A stretch of 64,000 nucleotides of DNA, taken from the NCBI GenBank assembly GCA_964487255.1, contig CAZAQV010000013.1, positions 1 through 64,000 on the forward strand. Direction: 5' to 3'. The notes beneath the pieces were generated by a model. That model worked only from the letters and a program-made list of their open reading frames with translations, was not told the DNA's origin and made no database searches. The translations under genes were made by a program, and so were the position numbers. Position 1 is the first letter of the stretch, and the number at the start of each line of letters is the position of its first letter. Origin of the DNA: CAZAQV01 sp964487255. GTDB taxonomy: Bacteria; Myxococcota_A; Polyangia; Polyangiales; CAZAQV01. Shown here piece after piece: positions 42,721-51,184 of this stretch.

Positions 42721-43833
42721 CTATTGTCGCGATGTCTGTCCCGCCATCATCGGGTTGCCGCCTTCCTGGATCATCTTGACCAGCTCGCCGACTTCGTAGG
42801 AGCGAGAAAGTGCGGCCTCTTTGCTGATAATTCCGCGGGCGAAGAGGTTGTACAGGGCCTGATTGAGGGTCTGCATACCCGACTTGCCCTGCCCCATCTG
42901 CATGACGGAGTAAATTTGGTGGATCTTGTCTTCGCGGATGAGGTTTCGGATCGCGTGGTTGGGAATCATCACTTCCTGCACGAGGGCACGTCCGGGACCG
43001 TCTGCACGGGCCAGGAGGGTCTGACTGAGTACCGCCTGCAACGAAAAGGAGAGCTGGGCGCGAATCTGTGACTGTTGATGGGCGGGAAAAACGTCGATAA
43101 TACGGTTAATGGAGGCCAGCGCGCTGTTGGTGTGCAGGGTACCGAACACCAAGTGACCCGTCTCCGCGATGGTGAGTGCCGCCTCGATGGTCTCAAGGTC
43201 ACGCATCTCACCGATGAGCACCACGTCGGGGTCCTGACGCAACACGGATTTCAACGCTTTCTTAAACGAGTGTGTGTCCTGCCCGACCTCACGCTGGTTG
43301 ATCATGCAGGTCCGATTCGGGTGAAGAAACTCGATCGGATCCTCGATGGTCATAATGTGTTCGCGTCGCTCTCGATTGATCTTGTCGATCATGGCCGCCA
43401 GCGTGGTCGATTTGCCCGAACCGGTCGGCCCCGTGACGAGCACCAAACCGCGAGGCAAACCGCAGATTTCGGTGATGACCGGTGGCAATCCCAGCTCGTC
43501 GGCGGTCTTGATCTTGTGGGGAATGCCTCGAAATGCGCCCGCTACCGCGTTGCGCTGGACGTAGATGTTTGCGCGGAAACGTGACAGGTTGGGAATGCCG
43601 AAAGACATGTCGCATTCGTTGTCGTTCTCGAAGCGAACCTTTTGGTCTTCGGTCATCACCGAGTAGCAGAGCTGTTTGGTTTGCACGCCGTTGAGCGGCG
43701 GGATTTTCATGGGAACAAGTTGACCGTCGAGGCGCAGTCGAGGCGCTGAGCCAGCAGAGATATGCAGGTCCGACGCCCCCTTCTCGACCATCAAGTGCAA
43801 GAGTTGGCGCAGCGAAATGTTGAGATCGGCCAT
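42721..43833 (-). CDS. pilT: Pilus-retraction ATPase PilT
   Basis: Hexameric motor ATPase of 370 residues that powers pilus retraction and twitching/gliding motility. Seen: N-terminal DLHISAGSAPRLRLDG, Walker A GPTGSGKSTTLAAM, the Asp box TIEDPIEFLH, the Walker B region LIGEMRDLETIEAAL, the His box TGHLVFGTLHTNSA, and the retraction-specific PNHAIRNLIREDK segment. Length is normal. It is followed by pilC (53-nt gap) and preceded by a PilZ gene (12-nt gap). The extension ATPase pilB is not in the window. Confidence 0.96.
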   Translation of the reverse strand: MADLNISLRQLLHLMVEKGASDLHISAGSAPRLRLDGQLVPMKIPPLNGVQTKQLCYSVMTEDQKVRFENDNECDMSFGIPNLSRFRANIYVQRNAVAGAFRGIPHKIKTADELGLPPVITEICGLPRGLVLVTGPTGSGKSTTLAAMIDKINRERREHIMTIEDPIEFLHPNRTCMINQREVGQDTHSFKKALKSVLRQDPDVVLIGEMRDLETIEAALTIAETGHLVFGTLHTNSALASINRIIDVFPAHQQSQIRAQLSFSLQAVLSQTLLARADGPGRALVQEVMIPNHAIRNLIREDKIHQIYSVMQMGQGKSGMQTLNQALYNLFARGIISKEAALSRSYEVGELVKMIQEGGNPMMAGQTSRQ

Positions 43834-43845
43834 GCCCCGAGGTTA

Positions 43846-44421
43846 TCAGGCAGCCAGCGAAATCGGAATGCTGTCTTCGCTCCCCAGCGGAATCCCGAGC
43901 GCGCGCACTGCGGAACCTACATTGTCGAAGAGTCGATCGACCATCGACGCAAGCTCGTCGTCCTCTCGGGTCTCCTCAAACTCGGTCAACAGCTCCTCGA
44001 CCCAGAATAGCTGTTCGCGCACCAGTGAACCAAGTGGGTCGCTCGGTAGCGCGGGCGGCAAACCCGTCAGGGCCTCCCCAAGCGCTTCGCGCTCCCAAGG
44101 CTCAAGCCCCCGGAACTCAACGCCCATGCCCGATGCTCGACCCCATCGCTTGCTTTTTTGGTGATCCACGCGGCGCACGACCCCATCGGCGACAATCGGC
44201 ACGCCTCCTCGCCAGTTGGGTGGGCGAAAGGTCACACGAACACGATCTCCGGGCCGAAGGTTGAGCGCGCTCTGAAGCCACAGTCCATCCGGGGACAAAT
44301 CACGCGCATCGAGGGAGACGGCATCGTCCCACCAGTCGCTAAATACATCGCACTCAAGCTGCACTCCTCGACGTAGTGTTTTTCGCGGCCCACCTTCGAC
44401 TACTTCCATCCTCTGCAGCAT
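43846..44421 (-). CDS. PilZ-domain protein upstream of pilT
   Basis: A 191-residue protein. The ATG at 44421 is chosen because GGGAGGA lies 8 nt upstream and the N-terminus is then MLQRMEVVEGG; the longer frame starts in non-coding DNA. The PilZ c-di-GMP motifs are RKTLRRGVQL (basic segment) and DARDLSPDGLWLQ (D-x-S-x-x-G). The C-terminal 70 residues are acidic and helical (EELLTEFEETREDDEL). Twelve nt upstream of pilT, it probably couples c-di-GMP to pilus motor function. Confidence 0.82.
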   Translation of the reverse strand: MLQRMEVVEGGPRKTLRRGVQLECDVFSDWWDDAVSLDARDLSPDGLWLQSALNLRPGDRVRVTFRPPNWRGGVPIVADGVVRRVDHQKSKRWGRASGMGVEFRGLEPWEREALGEALTGLPPALPSDPLGSLVREQLFWVEELLTEFEETREDDELASMVDRLFDNVGSAVRALGIPLGSEDSIPISLAA

Positions 44422-44538
44422 GTCTGATTCCTCCCATTTTGCCCTCGGCTTTTGCGTCGGTGTAGCCAAGTGTATGACATGTAGGATAGAGATAAAAAAA
44501 ACTGGGGCCCATCTATTTAACGTCGCAGTTACCGACAC

Positions 44539-47232
44539 TTAGTCTTCGCGCAGCTGGGTATCGATTTGAACCAGACGCGCCAGCAAGCGGTTGCGTAGGT
44601 TGTCGAGAGCTTCGGGGCTGTCGATACGCCGCCCGTCGGCGTCCACCACGTGAAAGACGTCGAGTGCGCGGTGGCCCTCGGTGTTGATCTTGGCGAGTCG
44701 CACCGAGACACCGCAGCGAAAAAGCTCGTCGGCCAGCGCATAGAGCAACCCGTGCCGGTCCCGCGCGAAGACCTCGACAACCGTAAAGCGAGAGACGTGG
44801 TCGCTTTCGACCGCAACGTGGGTGCGCACCTCCGGAAGATGCCGGATCGACCACGAGGGCCCCTTGCGCTCCAGCTCCACAGGTACGGCCGTTCGCGATT
44901 CGAGCGCGCGGGCAACGCGTTCGGCGACCTGGTGATGTGCTCCGGTGTGCATCGCCCGCGGCTCCACGCGAAAGATGTCAACGGCCGTGTACGGCGCAGG
45001 CTCCTCGCGTGTGAACAGCTGCGCGGTCTGAATGGCGAGCCCCTCACTCGCGAAGATCGAGGCGATGCGCGATAGCAACCCCGGTTCGTCAGGAGCGGCG
45101 ACGAGAATCTCCCAGCGATCGTTATTTTCGATTTCCCAGGCTTGAACCAGAACTTCGTCGCGAGCTGCATCCAGTGCACGCACGTGTTCGGTGATACGCG
45201 TGGTCGAACTTCCAAGAAAATAACGGTCAGGAAGTCCGACGAGCACGCGTTTGACAAGCGCCTCGTCCTCGAGCTGTTTGATGACCGCACGTCGGCGCTC
45301 TTTGGCGCGATTGCTCACGGCACCGGCCGGTGAGCTGCGAAACGCCGAGCTCACGACATTGAACAACTCGGAGATCAAGTCGCGCTTCCAGGTCGTAAGC
45401 GCTTGCGGGTTTGTTGTAGCCAAGTCGGAGAGGGTTAGAAGGTAGAGGTCGCGCAGGCGTCCTCGACTACGGGTTCGCTCGCAGATTTCACGAATTGTCT
45501 CCGCATCGGAAAGGTCGCGTCGTGTCGCCCAGTGATAGAGACTCAGATGTTCCTCCACAAGCCAACACACGTGATCGATCTCGGCAGGCGGCACACCCAA
45601 GCGCCCGAGGATGGTCCTCGTCATCTGGGCGCCGACTTCAGAGTGGTCGCGTCCGTGCGCCTTGCCGATGTCGTGAAGCAGCACAGCCAAGAATAGCGGC
45701 GCGCGATAGGCAACCTCGGCGGCCTGTCGCGTGGCCAAAGGGATCTCTCCGCGATAGTCGCCCCGAAACGTACCCGCGAGTCTCTCCACGGCGGCAATCG
45801 AGTGAACGTCGACCGTATACACGTGGTAGACGTCGTGTTGCATGCGTCCCGTGACTTCCTCGAACTCGGGGATCATGGCACTCAGCAGTCCTAGTTCGTG
45901 AAGCATCGACACAGGGGAGCGGTGCCCCGGCTTTACTTCTCCGGTGTGCTGCAGAAGATTAAGGAATAGCTCGCGCGCTTCGGGGTCCGCTCGAAGGCTC
46001 TCGGCCCAAGTGGCGTCGTTGCATAGCGAAACCAAGGTATCCTGCGCGCGACCATAGATTTTTAGGCCGAGCTTTGCAGCGTGGTAAACGAGACGCAGAG
46101 CCTGCGACGGTGCGCGCCGAAAGTCCACTCCGTCGGCGACCGTGATGCGTTCGTCGATCACCAAAAAGGAGGGGTCTCGCGGAACCTTGCGTTTGACGAT
46201 TGCCGTTCGACGGTACGCACGGTCGATGACACGCTCGGCCAGACGCGCAACCGCGCTCGCATGCTGGTAGTGCTCTTGCATCATCTGTTCGACACCGGCC
46301 ACAAGCTGACCACTGTTACGCGCTGCGTAGCCACGAACTTCGGCAAGCCGCTCCTGATCGGCGAACGTCAACCGGTCTTGGCGCCGTCCTGCGTGCGCGT
46401 GAAGTAGACCCCGTACCGTCCAAAGGTGTTCGCGTGCAGCTTGAAGTTCGTCGTGCTCGAGCCTTGTGAGCGCGCCGTAGCGCACGAGTTCTGAGAGGGA
46501 GCGGACGCCCCAACGACCACGCGCGGCCCAAAGCGCAACGTCGACATCACGCAGCCCGCCGCGACCCATCTTGATTTCGGGCTCGAGCATAAAAAGACTA
46601 CCGCCGAACCGACTGTGTCGGTCGGACATTTCCTCGCGCAGCAGATCGAGAAAGCGGTTGAGCGAGGGCTCAAACACGTGGCGCCGACAGAGTTTCGACA
46701 ACTCGTCCACGACGTCGGCATCTCCTGCAATGACTCGCATGTCGATCAGCGTGGTTGCAGTCCGCAGGTCGTGAAGTGCCAACTTGGCTGTTTCGCGAAC
46801 GCCGCGCACGGCGTGGCCGATTTGAAGGCCCGCGTCCCAGACTGGATACAGGATGGACTCGGCAATGGAGGCCACCGCGGGGTGCTCGGGACGGTCGCAT
46901 AGCAAGAGCAGGTCCACATCACTGTGCAGCGCGACCGTACTCCGTCCGTAACCGCCCACTGCGACGAGCGCGATGCGCCCCATATCTTGCTGGCCCTGGG
47001 GTAACGACGAGAGCGCGACCGCCCGACCCGCGCAGAAGAGCGCGGACAGCAGGCCGTCGAGCGAGGCCGCATAGCGCTGCGCTAGCAAAAGTCCATTGCC
47101 ACCCAAATCAGCTGTAATCTCTGCACGATAGGTCTCGAGATAATCGGAACACACCCGCCCCAGATCCGGTGCGAGCTCAGCCGTGAGAGAGGCGGCCGGG
47201 TTCGATGGAAGTTCAACGCTCGAGTTGCTCAA
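44539..47232 (-). CDS. glnD: PII uridylyltransferase/uridylyl-removing enzyme
   Basis: A bifunctional 897-residue sensor of glutamine. Order: nucleotidyltransferase domain with VGGYGRSTVALHSDVDLLLL (GGxGRxxxxHxSDxDLL), an HD hydrolase domain with LLHDIGKAHGRDHSE, and two C-terminal ACT domains (WEILVAAPDEPGLLSRIASI and VVEVFARDRHGLLYALADE). It uridylylates PII (GlnB/GlnK) when glutamine is low and reverses this when high. The start is TTG at 47232 (no in-frame ATG nearby), so the N-terminus is uncertain by a few residues. No glnB is adjacent. It is 30 nt upstream of the PilZ/pilus run only in map order; its own terminator is unclear. Confidence 0.93.
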   Translation of the reverse strand: MSNSSVELPSNPAASLTAELAPDLGRVCSDYLETYRAEITADLGGNGLLLAQRYAASLDGLLSALFCAGRAVALSSLPQGQQDMGRIALVAVGGYGRSTVALHSDVDLLLLCDRPEHPAVASIAESILYPVWDAGLQIGHAVRGVRETAKLALHDLRTATTLIDMRVIAGDADVVDELSKLCRRHVFEPSLNRFLDLLREEMSDRHSRFGGSLFMLEPEIKMGRGGLRDVDVALWAARGRWGVRSLSELVRYGALTRLEHDELQAAREHLWTVRGLLHAHAGRRQDRLTFADQERLAEVRGYAARNSGQLVAGVEQMMQEHYQHASAVARLAERVIDRAYRRTAIVKRKVPRDPSFLVIDERITVADGVDFRRAPSQALRLVYHAAKLGLKIYGRAQDTLVSLCNDATWAESLRADPEARELFLNLLQHTGEVKPGHRSPVSMLHELGLLSAMIPEFEEVTGRMQHDVYHVYTVDVHSIAAVERLAGTFRGDYRGEIPLATRQAAEVAYRAPLFLAVLLHDIGKAHGRDHSEVGAQMTRTILGRLGVPPAEIDHVCWLVEEHLSLYHWATRRDLSDAETIREICERTRSRGRLRDLYLLTLSDLATTNPQALTTWKRDLISELFNVVSSAFRSSPAGAVSNRAKERRRAVIKQLEDEALVKRVLVGLPDRYFLGSSTTRITEHVRALDAARDEVLVQAWEIENNDRWEILVAAPDEPGLLSRIASIFASEGLAIQTAQLFTREEPAPYTAVDIFRVEPRAMHTGAHHQVAERVARALESRTAVPVELERKGPSWSIRHLPEVRTHVAVESDHVSRFTVVEVFARDRHGLLYALADELFRCGVSVRLAKINTEGHRALDVFHVVDADGRRIDSPEALDNLRNRLLARLVQIDTQLRED

Positions 47233-47262
47233 GATCTGAGGCTGGCACGACCAGCGCGATCG

Positions 47263-48408
47263 TCAAGGTCGCGACATATAACGAAGGATCCCGGATGCGA
47301 TACCTCGGGCGATGTCCTGCCGATACGCATCGCGGGCAAGCGCAGCGGCCTCCTCGGGCTGTGTCAAAAATGACCCTTCGACCAGCACCGCAGGCATCTT
47401 GGCACCGACGAGAACCGCGAACAGCGCCTTGCGGACCCCGCGGTCATAGATGCGCGGCAGCGTTTGCTGCGCACCCACCAGCACGCCCTTTTGAATAAAC
47501 TCGGCCAGTTTCTTGCTCTCACTCACCTGCTCTTTGCGGTGCAAACTCGCCAATAGAGTTTGGAGCTCGCTGACGCCGTCAAGGGAAGTCCCGTTTTCAT
47601 GGGCAGCCAACTTCCGGGCCTGCGAAGAACCCGATGTGTCGAGTACAAAAGTCGAAACGCCGCCCCGACGAACCTTTTCGTCGGCTGAGTTGAGGTGGAT
47701 CGAGATAAACGCGACCGCACCCACTGCGTTCGCAAACGCGACACGCCGTTCCAGTGCGATGAAGCGATCATCCGTGCGGGTTTGCAAAACGAGCAGCTCA
47801 GGATTGGCGCGCTCTAAGATCCCGCCCACGCGACGCGCGATGTCGAGCACGAGGTCGCTCTCGTGAAGGTGGTCGGCTCGCGCTCCAAAGTCATCACCAC
47901 CATGACCTGGGTCGAGAACGACGATGGGTCGGTCGGGCTTCGTAGCAGGCGCATCGAGGTCGATCAGGATGCGGCTTGGCGCAGCCAGGTGAAACCCGCG
48001 ACAGGTGACGCTTGGATCGGCCCGCATGGACAGGACGATGTCCTCACCGACTTGCTGAACGACGATCTCCGACGCTTTGGCCCAGCCGCTCTGGATGCGA
48101 GAAGCCACAGGGCCCTGTTCGATGCCAGTAATTCGAACTCGGCACAGGCCTGTGTGAGATTGTACGTCGTACGCTCGGGTCTCCGACATCTCGACCACGA
48201 CGCGAACCGACGAGATGATGGCCTGCGAACCACGCTCAATTTGCACGCTTTTGAGCGCTGGCGCGGCGGCTACGGGGGCCTCTTTGGGCAGCAGACGTTC
48301 TAGAGAATATGCTTGCCCGAGCCGCGCATTCCCGCCAGATTCAGCGCAACCGAGCACAAAAAGCAAAGAAAGGACTGCGCACAGTCGTCGTATCCCACGG
48401 ATAGGCAT
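47263..48408 (-). CDS. N-acetylmuramoyl-L-alanine amidase with AMIN domain
   Basis: AmiC-type cell-wall hydrolase of 381 residues. A lipoprotein signal (LSLLFVLGC) is followed by an AMIN peptidoglycan-targeting domain (about 55-155) and an amidase-3 domain from VVLDPGHGGDDFGA. Zinc ligands: His in DPGHGG, Glu in LHESDLVLDIA, and His in FISIHLNSA; the catalytic Glu is in VLVEGSFL. It cleaves the amide between MurNAc and the stem peptide, for daughter-cell separation. Being a lipoprotein rather than a soluble periplasmic amidase is a small departure from AmiC. It lies 30 nt upstream of glnD, in the same direction. Confidence 0.9.
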   Translation of the reverse strand: MPIRGIRRLCAVLSLLFVLGCAESGGNARLGQAYSLERLLPKEAPVAAAPALKSVQIERGSQAIISSVRVVVEMSETRAYDVQSHTGLCRVRITGIEQGPVASRIQSGWAKASEIVVQQVGEDIVLSMRADPSVTCRGFHLAAPSRILIDLDAPATKPDRPIVVLDPGHGGDDFGARADHLHESDLVLDIARRVGGILERANPELLVLQTRTDDRFIALERRVAFANAVGAVAFISIHLNSADEKVRRGGVSTFVLDTSGSSQARKLAAHENGTSLDGVSELQTLLASLHRKEQVSESKKLAEFIQKGVLVGAQQTLPRIYDRGVRKALFAVLVGAKMPAVLVEGSFLTQPEEAAALARDAYRQDIARGIASGILRYMSRP

Positions 48409-48434
48409 AAAAAAGGCCAGCAGCCCGTGCTAGG

Positions 48435-49499
48435 ATGATAGCCAGAGGGGTTTTCTTGCAAGAATCCGAACAATCGCCCGATAAGAAGATCTCGCCTGAA
48501 CAGGCGGACGCATTTGCGGCCGAGCTCGCGCCCGGGTGGGCAGCCGAGGATCCGCTTGAGGCCGAGTCCAAGGGCGAGGCTGAGGCCGCGCCTCCCGTTG
48601 CGGGGGGCTCCAACGACGCGCAAACCGTCAAGAACGCATCGCCCCCTAAGGGCGTGGCTCCCGAACCTGCGGCTAACAACGATGCGACGGAAATCTCGAT
48701 TCAGCAACCGGAAACGGCGCCGACCCAGCCCTCCTTGGTTACACCGGAGCAAACCGCGCCGGCGGCCCGCGATGTCGAAGTTCGCGAGATGCGTCGCGCT
48801 GCTGCGGCTCCCGCGACGGTCCAAGTCCGAGCGCCTGACTACCACGACGACCTAGAACCCAAACATGGCCAAGGGCGAGCGCTGGTCAACCTTGCCTTGA
48901 TCTTGCTCGGAATCGGTGTCGGAATCGGGTCCGTCATGATCTATCTTGAGGTTCGCGAGAGCAATCGACCCGCGAACGCAAACGAGGGGTTTGAAACGGC
49001 CGAAGCTCCCAGCACCGCAACGCCGTCTGCCCCGGTCGCGGCTCGCGCGGACAAGCCAACGCCACCACAGGCGCAGCCGAGCGCCGCGAAAGCTGCTCAG
49101 GAGATGTTCGAGCAGGCCGAGCGCGAAGTGACGGACCAGGCAGTACCGAAGGAACCGAAAATCATACTGCGTCTGAAGACGACGCCACCCGAGGCAACGG
49201 TCACCGTCGATGGGGTGCCGTTCGAAAACCCATTCGAAGGCGAGGTCGATCAGGGCGGAGAGCACCTCTTCGTCGCACGTGCGGACGGTTACCAAACGGA
49301 GCGTCTCCGGGTTCGCTTCGACAGTGATCGTCGGGTTCAGATGGACCTCAGCCCAGTTCAAAAGAAGACAGCGAAGGCCAGACGTCGAACGCGGCCAACC
49401 GCGCACAGTGCGCCACCAAGACGTGCACCCAAGCCCGCAGCGCAGAGCACATCGTCGGCTCGCAAACCGGCGACTTTCGTTACCGACAACCCCTACTAA
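48435..49499 (+). CDS. Single-pass membrane protein with PEGA domain
   Basis: A 354-residue protein with a long acidic, Ala/Pro/Glu-rich cytoplasmic N-terminus and one transmembrane helix (LVNLALILLGIGVGIGSVMIYL) at about 155-176. An Ala/Pro linker follows, and then a PEGA-like domain (about 230-305: RLKTTPPEATVTVDGVPFENP, FEGEVDQGGEHLFVARADGYQTE). The end is a basic Ala/Pro/Lys/Arg tail. PEGA domains are extracytoplasmic beta modules of unknown binding partner, common in myxobacterial kinases and membrane proteins; no kinase domain is present here. The start is ATG at 48435. Confidence 0.75.
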   Translation: MIARGVFLQESEQSPDKKISPEQADAFAAELAPGWAAEDPLEAESKGEAEAAPPVAGGSNDAQTVKNASPPKGVAPEPAANNDATEISIQQPETAPTQPSLVTPEQTAPAARDVEVREMRRAAAAPATVQVRAPDYHDDLEPKHGQGRALVNLALILLGIGVGIGSVMIYLEVRESNRPANANEGFETAEAPSTATPSAPVAARADKPTPPQAQPSAAKAAQEMFEQAEREVTDQAVPKEPKIILRLKTTPPEATVTVDGVPFENPFEGEVDQGGEHLFVARADGYQTERLRVRFDSDRRVQMDLSPVQKKTAKARRRTRPTAHSAPPRRAPKPAAQSTSSARKPATFVTDNPY

Positions 49500-49545
49500 A
49501 CAACATCGCTTGCCAGAAGCGGAATGGTCGGCCAGGGTACGCCCG

Positions 49546-50571
49546 ATGTCAGGCCTTCGATATAAGGATGCCGGAGTCGATATTGATGCAGGCACCGAGC
49601 TGGTCAATCGCCTCAAGCGCCGCAAGACGTCCAATCGCGGACCGAACGTCCTGGGCGGGATCGGCGGTTTCGCAAGCCTCGTCGAGTTGCCGACCCAGTA
49701 CCAACAACCGGTGTTGGTCGCGGGAACGGACGGCGTCGGAACCAAGCTTAAGCTGGCCTTTCAGAGCGGCCAGCACGGAACCGTCGGCATCGATCTCGTC
49801 GCGATGTGCGTCAATGACATTGTGACTTGTGGCGCAAAGCCACTCTTCTTTCTGGACTACTTCGCGACGTCCGCGCTGGACGTCGAGCAGGCAGAGTCGG
49901 TCATCGCGGGCATCATGGAGGGCTGCGCGCGTGCCGACTGCGCGCTGGTAGGCGGCGAGACAGCCGAACTGCCTGGTTTCTTTGCAACCGGTGAATATGA
50001 CATTGCAGGCTTCGCGCTCGGTGTCGTGGAGAAAAGTCGCATTCTGGACGGCAACGCCATCGAAACCGGTGACGCCATCATCGGCGTCGCCTCGAGCGGT
50101 CTGCACTCCAATGGCTTTTCCTTGGCCAACCGCGCTCTCTTTGACCACGCGAAGCTTCCTTTCGAGCACGACCTAGGCGGACGAAAACTCATCGACGCCC
50201 TACTCGAGCCGACCGTGATCTACGAGCCACTCGTGCGCCCATTGCTTGAAAGCAACTCGCTGCACGCCATGGCGCACATCACGGGTGGAGGGCTCGTCGA
50301 GAACCTGCCGCGTATTGTGTCCGAACGCCATGCGGTGCGAGTCGCTCGTGGTGCATGGACGACGCCGGAGATCTTTGGCCTCGTGCAGCGCGCCGGTTCA
50401 ATCGAAGACGACGAGATGGCACGCGTTTTCAACCTCGGCGTCGGACTGACTCTCGTTTGTGCGCCGAGCGCCGTCGACACAGTGCTCCAGCAATGCAAGC
50501 GCGCCGGACACCAAGCGTGGCACATTGGCGAGATTGTCGAACGACGAGCGGAGGCCTTCACGTGGGCGTAA
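49546..50571 (+). CDS. purM: Phosphoribosylformylglycinamidine cyclo-ligase
   Basis: AIR synthetase of 341 residues, fifth step of purine synthesis. The ATG at 49546 gives the standard start MSGLRYKDAGVDIDAGTELV. Signatures: VLVAGTDGVGTKLKLAF (ATP-binding), VNDIVTCGAKPLFFLDYFAT, LVGGETAELPGF and ITGGGLVENLPR. Its TAA overlaps the GTG of purN by 10 nt. The gene order purM-purN is common in Proteobacteria. Confidence 0.96.
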   Translation: MSGLRYKDAGVDIDAGTELVNRLKRRKTSNRGPNVLGGIGGFASLVELPTQYQQPVLVAGTDGVGTKLKLAFQSGQHGTVGIDLVAMCVNDIVTCGAKPLFFLDYFATSALDVEQAESVIAGIMEGCARADCALVGGETAELPGFFATGEYDIAGFALGVVEKSRILDGNAIETGDAIIGVASSGLHSNGFSLANRALFDHAKLPFEHDLGGRKLIDALLEPTVIYEPLVRPLLESNSLHAMAHITGGGLVENLPRIVSERHAVRVARGAWTTPEIFGLVQRAGSIEDDEMARVFNLGVGLTLVCAPSAVDTVLQQCKRAGHQAWHIGEIVERRAEAFTWA

Positions 50572-51182
50572 GGACGGCGCGGATTGTCGTGTTGGCCTCC
50601 GGCAAGGGCTCTAATCTGCGCGCACTGCATGCTCACTCACTCGCGCAAGAAGACTGTCCGTTCGAGATCGTTGCGGTGCTGTCCGACAAAGCGCAAAGCG
50701 GTGCTGTCGCCTACGCGAACGAACAGGGCATCCCCGTCGCGCTCGTTCCCTTCAACAAAGATGACGAACGCCTCAAGTGGGACGAACGCTTGAGCGCAAC
50801 GATCGATGGTTTCAAACCGGATTGGGTGGTGCTCGCCGGCTTCATGCGCATTGTCGGTGGCCATACGGTTCGGGCGTTTGAGGGGCGGATGATCAACATC
50901 CACCCTTCGCTCTTGCCGAGCTTTCGCGGACTGCACGCCGTGCGCCAAGCTTTGAAGGCTGGCGTTCGCATCACAGGTTGCACCGTGCACTTGGTCGACC
51001 ACGACGTCGACACCGGACCCATACTCGGTCAAGCCGCTGTTGCGGTAAACGACGACGACAACGAAGGCGTACTCCAGGAACGCATCCAGCGGGTCGAGCA
51101 TCGACTCCTGCCAGCGGTCATCAATAAGCTGTGCGGCGCCGCGACGCGGGCCGTGCAGAGCAACGAACTCCTCGTGGTTTAG
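50562..51182 (+). CDS. purN: Glycinamide ribonucleotide formyltransferase
   Basis: A 206-residue enzyme using 10-formyl-THF to formylate GAR, third step of purine synthesis. Seen: VVLASGKGSNLRAL (nucleotide loop), VVLAGFMRIV, NIHPSLLPSFRG with the catalytic Asn-x-His, and CTVHLVDHDVDTGPILGQAA with the catalytic Asp. The GTG at 50562 is the only in-frame start before the conserved core, overlapping purM. The C-terminal 15 residues exceed the usual end. Confidence 0.95.
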   Translation: MGVRTARIVVLASGKGSNLRALHAHSLAQEDCPFEIVAVLSDKAQSGAVAYANEQGIPVALVPFNKDDERLKWDERLSATIDGFKPDWVVLAGFMRIVGGHTVRAFEGRMINIHPSLLPSFRGLHAVRQALKAGVRITGCTVHLVDHDVDTGPILGQAAVAVNDDDNEGVLQERIQRVEHRLLPAVINKLCGAATRAVQSNELLVV

Positions 51183-51184
51183 AC

